A DNA stretch of 64,000 bases, from NCBI RefSeq assembly GCF_002251365.1, contig NZ_NPJH01000021.1, forward strand, positions 22,640 through 86,639. Reading direction: 5' to 3'. Position numbers and translations under genes: made by a program. Positions 29,983 to 38,149 of the stretch are shown here, one piece after another; the stretch's first letter is position 1, and the number at the start of each line of letters is the position of its first letter. This DNA is from Prevotella sp. P3-122. GTDB taxonomy: Bacteria > Bacteroidota > Bacteroidia > Bacteroidales > Bacteroidaceae. The notes beneath the pieces are model-generated. The model did not search any database. It was given only the letters and a program-made list of their open reading frames with translations, and had not been told where the DNA came from.

Positions 29983-31719
29983 ATGAAAAACTATAGAATA
30001 TTCAATAACGCAAAAGTAGTCATGGCAGCCCTCGCAATGGGCGCCATGGCCACGGCTTGCTCCGACTGGGACGACCACTATGAAGCCAACAGTTCCGTAA
30101 CAGGCTCGTCTTCGGCAACCCTGTGGGAGAACATCAGCGCAAACGATAACCTCAGCGAGTTTGCGCAGCTCGCCAAGAAGACGGGCTACGACAAGGTTCT
30201 TCAAAGTTCACAGACCTTCACTGTATGGGCACCGCTGAACGGCACATTCGACTTCGAGACTCTCAACAACTCTGATGTCACCGAGCTGACCAACGAGTTC
30301 ATGAGAAACCATGTCGCACGTTTCAGCTATCCCGCCTCTGGCCCCGTCAACGAGAGAGTGTTCATGCTCAACGAGAAGATGAACATCTTCCAGGGCAACG
30401 GCACTTACCAGATGGGTGACGTGAAGCTGCAAGACATCAACATCGCAAGCAGCAACGGTACCATGCACACTATTGATGGCAAGCTCAAGTTCAACTATAA
30501 TATCTTTGAGAGCCTCAACACCAAGACGTACGCTCTGGACTCCATCACGGAATACTTCAAGCATTTCAACCATGAAATCCTCGACCTTGACGCCAGCGTA
30601 AAGGGACCGGTAGTGGATGGTGAGATTACATACCTTGACTCTGTAAAGGTTGAGTACAACCAATTGTGCAACTTAATTAATGCACACATCGACCGCGAGG
30701 ACTCCACCTATACCATGATAGTTCCTACCAACGAGGCATGGAACAAGGCTATGGCAACTCTGGACAATTACTACAAGTACATACCGAGCTACCAGTACTT
30801 CAAGGAGTTCCCACAGACTCTCAAAGGTGCAGACGCAAGCCAGGTTGACTATGACCTGATTGACGATGTATATCTTGCAGACTCGCTCAAGAAGCTATTC
30901 CTTGTTGCAGACCTTGCGTTCAACAACAAGTATTATGGCAACGTTAAGCTGCCGGAACTACAACACGGTGAGTCTCTGCAGACCGACTCCTTGGTAAGCA
31001 CCGTATACGACATTCTCTATACCGAGGATGCAAAACGTCTGTTTGATGGCACCATCGCCAAGAAAGAGAAGAGCAACGGCTATCTATGGATAGCAGACTC
31101 TCTGCACGTCCGCCCATGGAACTTATGGAAACCGGAAGTTATAGTACAGGGTGAGATGACAAGCCGGGTTGCGGGAACCTTCAACGGTACAGTAAGCAGG
31201 GTAAACGTAAACTCCATCAACAAAAACCAGAATGTAGAAGGCAAGCTCTCAAACAACGCATACGCTGAAGTGCGCCAGACATCTTCTTCCGGTAACCCGG
31301 AGGTTGACTTCTATCTGCCAGGCGTTCGCGCTGGTAAGTACATGCTCTACGTGTCTATTGTACCAGCCAACATCGACAGCACAATGTACGTGACATCAGT
31401 TCTGCCCAACCGTCTGCAGGTTAAGTGCGGCTACCACAATGAGAAAGGCAAATATGCAGAGAAATCATTCCCCGGCTACTTTGAGAATGATGTCACAAAG
31501 GTTGACGAGGTTAAGATTGGTGAGATTGAGTTCCCAGTCTCTACCGCCGGCCTTGACAACGCCATGCCGTATGTACGTCTGCTCAGCCGTGTAACCAGTA
31601 ACATCTCAGACAAGTACGACCGTACAATACGTATTGACTACATAAGACTGGTTCCAATAGAGCTGTACGACTATCTGCAGGAGAATCCTGATTACAAATA
31701 CTATCAGAGCCTTTACTAA
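29983..31719 (+). CDS. FAS1-domain surface lipoprotein with C-terminal beta-sandwich (second of pair)
   Basis: 578 residues. The lipobox ends ATAC (Cys about residue 26), followed by SDWDDHYE. One clear FAS1 segment lies at about 45-170 (FTVWAPLNGTF, then SNGTMHTIDGKL). A second, weaker one starts near 220 (YTMIVPTNEAWNK). The C-terminal part (about 400-578) is a predicted beta-sandwich (EVDFYLPGVRAGKYMLYVSI) closing with IDYIRLVPIELYDY. It is similar in layout to the preceding gene, suggesting duplication and divergence. It is followed after 25 bp by the second SusC. Confidence 0.8.
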   Translation: MKNYRIFNNAKVVMAALAMGAMATACSDWDDHYEANSSVTGSSSATLWENISANDNLSEFAQLAKKTGYDKVLQSSQTFTVWAPLNGTFDFETLNNSDVTELTNEFMRNHVARFSYPASGPVNERVFMLNEKMNIFQGNGTYQMGDVKLQDINIASSNGTMHTIDGKLKFNYNIFESLNTKTYALDSITEYFKHFNHEILDLDASVKGPVVDGEITYLDSVKVEYNQLCNLINAHIDREDSTYTMIVPTNEAWNKAMATLDNYYKYIPSYQYFKEFPQTLKGADASQVDYDLIDDVYLADSLKKLFLVADLAFNNKYYGNVKLPELQHGESLQTDSLVSTVYDILYTEDAKRLFDGTIAKKEKSNGYLWIADSLHVRPWNLWKPEVIVQGEMTSRVAGTFNGTVSRVNVNSINKNQNVEGKLSNNAYAEVRQTSSSGNPEVDFYLPGVRAGKYMLYVSIVPANIDSTMYVTSVLPNRLQVKCGYHNEKGKYAEKSFPGYFENDVTKVDEVKIGEIEFPVSTAGLDNAMPYVRLLSRVTSNISDKYDRTIRIDYIRLVPIELYDYLQENPDYKYYQSLY

Positions 31720-31744
31720 GTCTCACTATTAAATTCCGAAAACA

Positions 31745-34700
31745 ATGAAAAGAAATAATATTCTTTGTTTAAGCGTTGTCCTTGCCTTTGGTGTCAGCAC
31801 AGCTGCCTTCGCACAGGACGATGTCACATACGACGATGGAGCGGAGACTACTGTTGTCAAGAAGAAAGCCCAGGCCAAACGGCCCACCTACCCCACCAAG
31901 GATGTAAAGGGTACGGTTATTGACGCCGTTACAAAGGCTCCATTGGCAGGTATTCAGATACAGACGCTCAACGACCGTAACTATGCCGCCATGACAAACG
32001 AGAAGGGTGAGTTCACCATCAAGGTGCCTACATTCGCCACTGCTCTCTATGTTCATGCCCCACAGTACCTCAGCCAGCAGGTAGCTATTGGCGACGGTGA
32101 GGTGCGGGTAGTGCTCATTGCCGACAAGTTCAAGAGCATGTACGAGAACACCACCGATGTGACAGCCAGTTCCAAGTCTACCATCAGGACTACTGTCTCG
32201 CAGACCGTAGAGACTGACATAGAGAACAATCTCGGTGCCGACGTGCACACCGTCACACGCTCTGGCGGCCCTGGCTACGGTGCGGCTATGTTCGTTCGTG
32301 GTCTCAGCTCGCTCAATGCCAACGCCCAGCCACTCATCGTTGTTGATGGCGTGGTAAAGGACATGCAGACCACACGCAACTCTCTCCACTATGGCGACTA
32401 CAACAACCTGCTCCTCAACATCAACCCAGAGGATGTGGAGAAAGTGACCGTACTGAAGAACGGCAATGCCATCTATGGTGCCAAGGGTGCCAACGGTGTC
32501 ATCCTCATCGAGACCAAGCGCGGACGCTCCATGGCGACACGCATCGATGCCAACATAGGCATTGGAGTGACACTGGAGCCTACACTCCCCGACATGATGA
32601 ACGCATCGCAGTACAGGCTCTACGCCTCAGAGATGCTCGGTACTCATCCCGACATCAACAAGTACGACATCGACAGGTTCAACTTCCTGAACGATGACCC
32701 TAACGGCTACTACTACAAGACATACCACAACGACACCGACTGGACAAAGGAGGTTTACCACACAGCACTCACCGAGAACTTCAACATCAACGTGCAGGGT
32801 GGTGACAACGTTGGTATGTACAACCTCTCACTCGGATATACCGACGGACAGAGCACGGCACGCGAGAACGGCTTCAACCGTCTGAGCGTACGCTTCAATA
32901 CCGACATCAGCGTGATTGGAAACCTCTCTACACGCTTCGACATGTCGTTCACAAAGGTCAACCGCGACGTCTTCGACAATGGTGCTCCCGAGAGCTTCTC
33001 TGCCGCACCGGTATCGTCGCCGACATTCCTTGGACTTATCAAGGCTCCTATCCTCAACCCTTACACCTACAACCAGAATGGACAGCTCTCATCGACGCTG
33101 GCTGAGGAGGACAACTTTGTATCTCTGCTCGACAACAACCTGACACTCGGTAACCCGACAGCTCTCCTTGAGAATGGTAACGCCATCAACAAGAACCGCG
33201 TGGAGAACACTGAGTTCAACGCTATCATCGCTCCGAAGTATCAGTTCAACGACCACTTCTACATCCAGGAGACTTTCAGCTACGGCCTGAACCGTAACTC
33301 ACAGCGCTACTACCGTCCGACAGGAGGTATGCCTACATTCCTTATTGACGGTATCGGACGCGTGCAGAACATGGCCATGTCACTGTTCTCCAAGGAGACA
33401 AGCGTAATGAGCGACACACGTCTGCAGTTCACAAAGCAGCTCGGCGCTCACTTCCTCGATGTATACGGAGGCATGCGCTTCACATCGTTCTCGTTCGACA
33501 ACAACCAGCCTCAGGGCCAGTATGCGAGCGCTGCCAACGACAAGACACCTAACATCTCCAAGGACATGGAGTTCAAGGAGTCTTACGGTGTTGACGACGC
33601 ATGGAAGAACATTTCATGGTATGCCAACGTAGACTACAACTACCGTAACCTCTACTTCGCACAGGTTGCCATGTCTTTGGAGTCCAGCAGCCGCTTCGGC
33701 GAGAATGCCAGCGGACTCGGCCTGGCAGGCGTGAAGTGGGCTTATTTCCCAAGCGTACAGCTCGGATGGGCTATCAGCAATGAGAAGTGGTTCCCACAGA
33801 CCAATGCCATCAACTACCTGCTCCTCCGCGCAGGCTACGACATCACCGGTAACGACGATATCAACAACTACGCCGCACGCACATCGTTCAGCGTTGTCAG
33901 CTACCTCAACAAGTCGGCAGCACACCTGCTCGACAACATCGGTAACGACGAGATTACCTACGAGAAGACCGGACAGCTGAACCTCGGCTTCAAGTCATTC
34001 CTGCTGAACAACCGTCTCGGCATCGACTTCAACTACTACATGCGTCACACCACCAACCTGCTCACCCTGAAGAGCTTCGACAACCCTGTAGCTGGTATCA
34101 ACAACTACTGGAGCAATGGCGGCAGCATGGACAACAACGGTTTCGAGGTTACTCTTACAGCCAAGCCTGTCGTATCAAAGGACTTCAACATCGAGGTGGG
34201 CGCAAGCGTTGGCCACTACACCAACAAGATCAAGTCTCTGCCTAACGATGACAAAATCTATCTCAACGGAAAGAAGGACGCTGTCGGCTACACATCTTCT
34301 ATATATGGCACCGACAACATCGCTACCATCGTAGGACAGGCAGCCGGAAGCTTCTATGGCTACAAGACAGCCGGCGTATTTGCTGACGACAAGGAGGCCG
34401 CTGCAGCAGGCAAGGACGGCTACCTCTACCTCACCGACAATACTGGCGCAAAGCAGTACTTCAGGGCTGGCGACATGCACTTCGTCGACATCAATGGAGA
34501 CGGTGAGATCAGCGAGGCCGACAAGACCATCATCGGCAACCCGAACCCGGACATCTACGGAAACATCTTCGCTTCCATCATGTGGAAGAACTTCACTCTG
34601 AGCCTCGGCTTCAACTACTCACTGGGCAACGACGTGTTCAACTACTCACGCTCTATCCTTGAGGGTGGCAACAACTTCTACAACCAGACCACAGCAATGA

Positions 34701-35035
34701 CAAACCGCTGGCGTCAGGAGGGACAGCAGACCGACATCCCACGCATCAGCTTCGATGACGCAATGGGCAACTCTCGCTTCAGCGACCGCTGGATAGAGGA
34801 CGGAAGCTATCTCAGGCTGAAGACACTGAACCTCTCATACAAGGTGCCTGTAAACAGCGAGTGGCTCCAGGGACTGACCATCTGGGCAGAGGCTTCCAAC
34901 CTCTTCACACTTACCCACTACCTTGGCAGCGACCCAGAGTTCTCTGCTTCCAACAGCGTACTCTATCAGGGTATCGACCCAGGCAACATAGCTCTTAGCC
35001 GTGCTTTCACATTCGGACTGAAGATTAATCTTTAA
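31745..35035 (+). CDS. SusC/RagA-family TonB-dependent receptor (second copy)
   Basis: 1096 residues. The signal peptide ends at FAQDD (residue ~24). An unusual Lys/Ala-rich linker (about 37-55, VVKKKAQAKRP) precedes a carboxypeptidase-regulatory-like domain (KGTVIDAVTKAPLAGI). The usual EVVVVGYG-like sequence before the plug is missing; the corresponding region is Ser/Thr-rich. The plug (FVRGLSSLNANAQPLIVVDG) and barrel are intact, ending in FGLKINL. It is paired with the SusD 13 bp downstream. It differs enough from the first SusC to suggest a distinct ligand or an older duplication. Confidence 0.94.
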   Translation: MKRNNILCLSVVLAFGVSTAAFAQDDVTYDDGAETTVVKKKAQAKRPTYPTKDVKGTVIDAVTKAPLAGIQIQTLNDRNYAAMTNEKGEFTIKVPTFATALYVHAPQYLSQQVAIGDGEVRVVLIADKFKSMYENTTDVTASSKSTIRTTVSQTVETDIENNLGADVHTVTRSGGPGYGAAMFVRGLSSLNANAQPLIVVDGVVKDMQTTRNSLHYGDYNNLLLNINPEDVEKVTVLKNGNAIYGAKGANGVILIETKRGRSMATRIDANIGIGVTLEPTLPDMMNASQYRLYASEMLGTHPDINKYDIDRFNFLNDDPNGYYYKTYHNDTDWTKEVYHTALTENFNINVQGGDNVGMYNLSLGYTDGQSTARENGFNRLSVRFNTDISVIGNLSTRFDMSFTKVNRDVFDNGAPESFSAAPVSSPTFLGLIKAPILNPYTYNQNGQLSSTLAEEDNFVSLLDNNLTLGNPTALLENGNAINKNRVENTEFNAIIAPKYQFNDHFYIQETFSYGLNRNSQRYYRPTGGMPTFLIDGIGRVQNMAMSLFSKETSVMSDTRLQFTKQLGAHFLDVYGGMRFTSFSFDNNQPQGQYASAANDKTPNISKDMEFKESYGVDDAWKNISWYANVDYNYRNLYFAQVAMSLESSSRFGENASGLGLAGVKWAYFPSVQLGWAISNEKWFPQTNAINYLLLRAGYDITGNDDINNYAARTSFSVVSYLNKSAAHLLDNIGNDEITYEKTGQLNLGFKSFLLNNRLGIDFNYYMRHTTNLLTLKSFDNPVAGINNYWSNGGSMDNNGFEVTLTAKPVVSKDFNIEVGASVGHYTNKIKSLPNDDKIYLNGKKDAVGYTSSIYGTDNIATIVGQAAGSFYGYKTAGVFADDKEAAAAGKDGYLYLTDNTGAKQYFRAGDMHFVDINGDGEISEADKTIIGNPNPDIYGNIFASIMWKNFTLSLGFNYSLGNDVFNYSRSILEGGNNFYNQTTAMTNRWRQEGQQTDIPRISFDDAMGNSRFSDRWIEDGSYLRLKTLNLSYKVPVNSEWLQGLTIWAEASNLFTLTHYLGSDPEFSASNSVLYQGIDPGNIALSRAFTFGLKINL

Positions 35036-35048
35036 ACTTCCTGTAACA

Positions 35049-36857
35049 ATGAAAAAACTGATATTATTAGCAGCTATATTCGGAATGTTCCTCACAACCA
35101 CTTCGTGTGAGGACATTCTGGAAACCGAGTCTGAACAGATTGTCTTCGACCCGGCACTCGACCAGAAGACCGACTCCATGTTCTATACTCTTGCCATACT
35201 GAAGAGCGTTCAGCTGGCAATAGACCAGAACGTGCTCATCAACGAGATGCGAGGTGACCTCACCGAGACAAACATGTACACACAGACAGACCTGCGCGAG
35301 CTTGCAAACTTCTCGGCTACAGCAGCCAACAAGTATGACTCGGCATACGTGTACTACCGTATCATCAACAACTGCAACTACTACATCGCACACCGCGACA
35401 CCATGCTTATGACTGGTAGTACGAAGGTGGCCATACCTGAGTATGTAGAGGCTCTTGCCGTTAGGGCATGGGCATACATGCAGCTGTGCAAGCACTATGG
35501 CACGGTAGACTTCTATACCACTCCTATCACGAGCATCTCCGAGGCCAACGCGCCAAAGGAGAAGAAGGACATGGCGGGCATCGCCAACGCTCTGTTGCCA
35601 GAGCTGGCTCAGTACAAGCAGATTGATGTGCCAAACTATGGTGAGATTGATGCCGGTAGCACCAACTTCGGTGTAAGCAAGAAGGTGAACTCCCGCAAGA
35701 TTATGTTCCCGGTTCTACTCGTCATGGGCGACATCTATCTTGAGACCAACCAGTACGAGCAGGCTGCAAAGTGCTACTTCGAGTACTTGAACATGCAGAG
35801 GATCAGACAGCGCAACTTCTTTATCGCACCATTGTTTGAATATAGCTATCCAGACAACATAATGCCACCGATGTCAGGATACTACACCGTGGATGAATTT
35901 TGGAGTTCGATATTCACCGTTTCACCTAACGTGTCTAACGAGATTATTACCTACGTACCGATGGCAGTAAACGGATTGAGGGGTACCACCACCAACCTGC
36001 CAAAGCTGTTTGGATACAACTACTACACGACAGATGTGGACACTACGGACAACAAGTCACAGACAAGCGGTAGCGACATGTACATTCTGGAGCGAGAGAT
36101 AGAGCCGTCACAGCAGTATATCAACCTCTGCAACAGTCAGGACTGGTACTACAGGCCAAGTGAAAGCTTAACCGACATTCTCACATCAAAGCTGGGTGAC
36201 TTGCGCCGACAAGTTACTGTACAGACTGTACAGAAGGGCGACTCCGCATTCAGACTTATGACCAAGTATAACGGTGGCAACATAAATATTTACCGCGCTT
36301 CCACTGTTTACCTGCGTCTTGCCGAGGCTCTCAACCGTATGGGCTATCCCGATGCTGCGTTCATGATACTTAAGGACGGCATGTCATACTCAAAGCTCGA
36401 CGAGGCTGGCTACCTGAAGCCAGAGACCATCGAAATGCTGACAACAACTATTCCTTTCTTCAGCGAGCAGAACATGAACAATTTCACAACAGAAATTCGG
36501 AATATCGGTATACACTCACATGGTGCCAACGAGACCCAAGGCCAGTACAGCCCATATCAGTACGTGGAGGTATTGGCAGGCAAGCTGGCTGAGCTGAAGG
36601 AGCAGGGTGTGAACGTACAGGACACTCCCGAGGACAGCATCAACGCCATGGAGGATATCATCTGTGACGAAATGGCTATGGAGCTGGCATTCGAGGGCAA
36701 CCGCTTCGCAGACCTTACACGTATCGCCAAGCACAAGAATGCTGACCCACTCTATGGCAGCAACTACGGCAGCTTGTGGCTCGCCCGCAAGCTCGCATAC
36801 AAGAACCCAGTCAAGGACCTCACACAGGAAATCAACTGGTATCTGCCAATGAAGTAA
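35049..36857 (+). CDS. SusD/RagB-family surface lipoprotein (second copy, divergent)
   Basis: 602 residues. The lipobox ends TTSC (Cys about residue 20), followed by EDILETESEQ. It has TPR-like helices (YVEALAVRAWAYMQLCKHYG) and the C-terminal SusD hallmark DEMAMELAFEGNRFADLTRI. It is more diverged from the family norm than the first copy. It is the last gene of the operon and is followed by a strong terminator. Confidence 0.88.
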   Translation: MKKLILLAAIFGMFLTTTSCEDILETESEQIVFDPALDQKTDSMFYTLAILKSVQLAIDQNVLINEMRGDLTETNMYTQTDLRELANFSATAANKYDSAYVYYRIINNCNYYIAHRDTMLMTGSTKVAIPEYVEALAVRAWAYMQLCKHYGTVDFYTTPITSISEANAPKEKKDMAGIANALLPELAQYKQIDVPNYGEIDAGSTNFGVSKKVNSRKIMFPVLLVMGDIYLETNQYEQAAKCYFEYLNMQRIRQRNFFIAPLFEYSYPDNIMPPMSGYYTVDEFWSSIFTVSPNVSNEIITYVPMAVNGLRGTTTNLPKLFGYNYYTTDVDTTDNKSQTSGSDMYILEREIEPSQQYINLCNSQDWYYRPSESLTDILTSKLGDLRRQVTVQTVQKGDSAFRLMTKYNGGNINIYRASTVYLRLAEALNRMGYPDAAFMILKDGMSYSKLDEAGYLKPETIEMLTTTIPFFSEQNMNNFTTEIRNIGIHSHGANETQGQYSPYQYVEVLAGKLAELKEQGVNVQDTPEDSINAMEDIICDEMAMELAFEGNRFADLTRIAKHKNADPLYGSNYGSLWLARKLAYKNPVKDLTQEINWYLPMK

Positions 36858-36884
36858 TAAAAGGAACAGACATAAACCTATAGT

Positions 36885-36932
36885 CTTACCCCCGGCTCAT
36901 CTCTTAAAAGAGAGGGCCGGGGGTAAGTTTTT
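36885..36932 (+). terminator. Terminator of the Fas1/SusCD operon
   Basis: CTTACCCCCGGC (36885-36896) pairs perfectly with GCCGGGGGTAAG (36916-36927), and inside it CTCTT/AAGAG extends the stem. A run of five T follows. The arms resemble the CCTCACCCCCGGC arms of the element at 41700-42121. Confidence 0.9.
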
Positions 36933-37030
36933 GGTTCATCAGAGATATGGTTTGATGTTTTACAGATTATTATTCATGAAGGGAGTCTAATATATTTGCC
37001 ATAGTCAACGAATACCTTTGCAACACCGAT

Positions 37031-37090
37031 AAGGTTAATAACCTTACTGGCGAAAGGTTAATAACCTTACGGCCTTAAGGTTATTAACTT
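37031..37090. repeat. Three near-palindromic AAGGTTAATAACCTT units
   Basis: Units at 37031-37047, 37054-37070 and 37077-37090. Each is close to self-complementary, and the third is in inverted orientation and shorter. They could be a binding site array or a folded RNA. They lie between the SusCD operon terminator and the sigma factor gene, where an operator would be plausible. Confidence 0.5.
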
Positions 37091-37261
37091 TATCAGCAAA
37101 GATAGCAATATATACATACAATGCAACAATAAGTAATTCAAGTTTCGCAAGTAGTAAAAAGGAGATAAATGAAGATAAGAGGAGATAAATGACATGAGTC
37201 GAGTTTAATCAGCACGTGCTGGAAACTACAGACCTTCAAATTTATCGTTCAAAATGACATT

Positions 37262-37330
37262 CGACCTTCGCCCCCAGCCCTTTGACCTTTGACCTTCGCC
37301 CCTCACCCTTTGACCTTCGCCCCCAGCCCC
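37262..37330. repeat. Imperfect GC-rich repeats (GACCTTCGCCCC)
   Basis: GACCTTCGCCCC occurs at 37263, 37291 and 37312, separated by variants of CAGCCCTTT/TCACCCTTT. It looks like slippage-expanded simple sequence and no function is evident. Confidence 0.5.
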
Positions 37331-37389
37331 CAAAAACGTTAAATATTCTTTTTTTCGAAAAAATATAGTACTGATAAAAAAAATATTGT

Positions 37390-37397
37390 TATATTTG
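37390..37397 (+). promoter_or_regulatory. -7 element for the ECF-type sigma gene
   Basis: TATATTTG matches the Bacteroidetes -7 consensus, 110 bases before the start codon. No TTTG lies at the expected -33 distance. The upstream stretch is A/T homopolymer-rich (TTTTTTTCGAAAAAA, 37349-37363). Confidence 0.5.
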
Positions 37398-37506
37398 CAG
37401 AACCTAAACCATAGTATTGCAATAATACCATTTAGATAAATAATACAATTTAAAAGCTGGTGCGCATGCGCCAAGCCTCGGACTAACCAAAATTGTACTG
37501 TATTCT

Positions 37507-38010
37507 ATGAATCTAACAGCCGCTATAGGCGATACTTACATCGAGATGAGAAGCAGTTTGCTGTCTATATTCCGTCAGGTCAACATTCCAGAAGAGGAAT
37601 GTAAGGACTTGGTGCAGGAAGTTTTTGTCAGGCTGCTCCGCATTGACACACTGCATATAGAGACCATACGCGGCATCACCTTCACCATAGCCATGAGAAT
37701 ACGTACAGACTACCTTCGCCGACGGGCATTCCTACACAAGCTATATTCCAATGCTGCCACCGCAGACATCTATGACGCCGGATATGACGACACATCGTTC
37801 GATGCAAAGGAGATAGCAGAGGCAGAGAGAGAGATTGTAGGCAGCATGACGGCTACCAACCGCCGCATTTACGAGCTGTCGCGCTTCGAGGAGAAGAACT
37901 ACCACGAGATTGCCGACATCATGGACATGAGCTACAGAGCCGTGGAGTCAAGAGTCTACCGGACGAGGATGGAGGTGAGAGGAGGCATAAGGAAGCTGTT
38001 CGGAACATAG
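37507..38010 (+). CDS. RNA polymerase sigma factor, ECF-type
   Basis: 167 residues with sigma region 2 (CKDLVQEVFVRLLRIDTLH, about 39-57) and region 4 (NYHEIADIMDMSYRAVESRV, about 130-149), the two-domain layout of ECF sigma factors. Such proteins direct polymerase to specialised promoters. In Bacteroidetes SusCD loci they usually sit beside a FecR-type anti-sigma gene. Here the neighbours are the Fas1/SusCD operon (upstream) and a large secreted protein (downstream), with no FecR. Its targets are unknown; both neighbours are candidates. Confidence 0.85.
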   Translation: MNLTAAIGDTYIEMRSSLLSIFRQVNIPEEECKDLVQEVFVRLLRIDTLHIETIRGITFTIAMRIRTDYLRRRAFLHKLYSNAATADIYDAGYDDTSFDAKEIAEAEREIVGSMTATNRRIYELSRFEEKNYHEIADIMDMSYRAVESRVYRTRMEVRGGIRKLFGT

Positions 38011-38149
38011 CGCACGACAGCCGAGCGACAAGCAACAACACATATATTGCAACCAGTTTGCGATGCCCTTCTGTGGCTCAGCACAAAATAAGTGTACATT
38101 TAATACCTTAACATTAATATTTTTAAAGTCTAACTTAACAATTTAGCTT

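Larger units (their letters stand above)
36933..37506. other. Gene-free 570-bp region with several short repeats
   Basis: No supported gene is seen. The region holds three AAGGTTAATAACCTT-type near-palindromes at 37031-37090 (the third inverted). A direct repeat GGAGATAAATGA occurs at 37161-37172 and 37181-37192. The palindrome CAGCACGTGCTG lies at 37210-37221. Imperfect GACCTTCGCCCC repeats begin at 37263, 37291 and 37312. The right end carries the -7 element of the sigma factor gene. An 82-codon minus-strand frame at 37226-37474 is built from the repeats and is not accepted as a gene. Confidence 0.6.
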
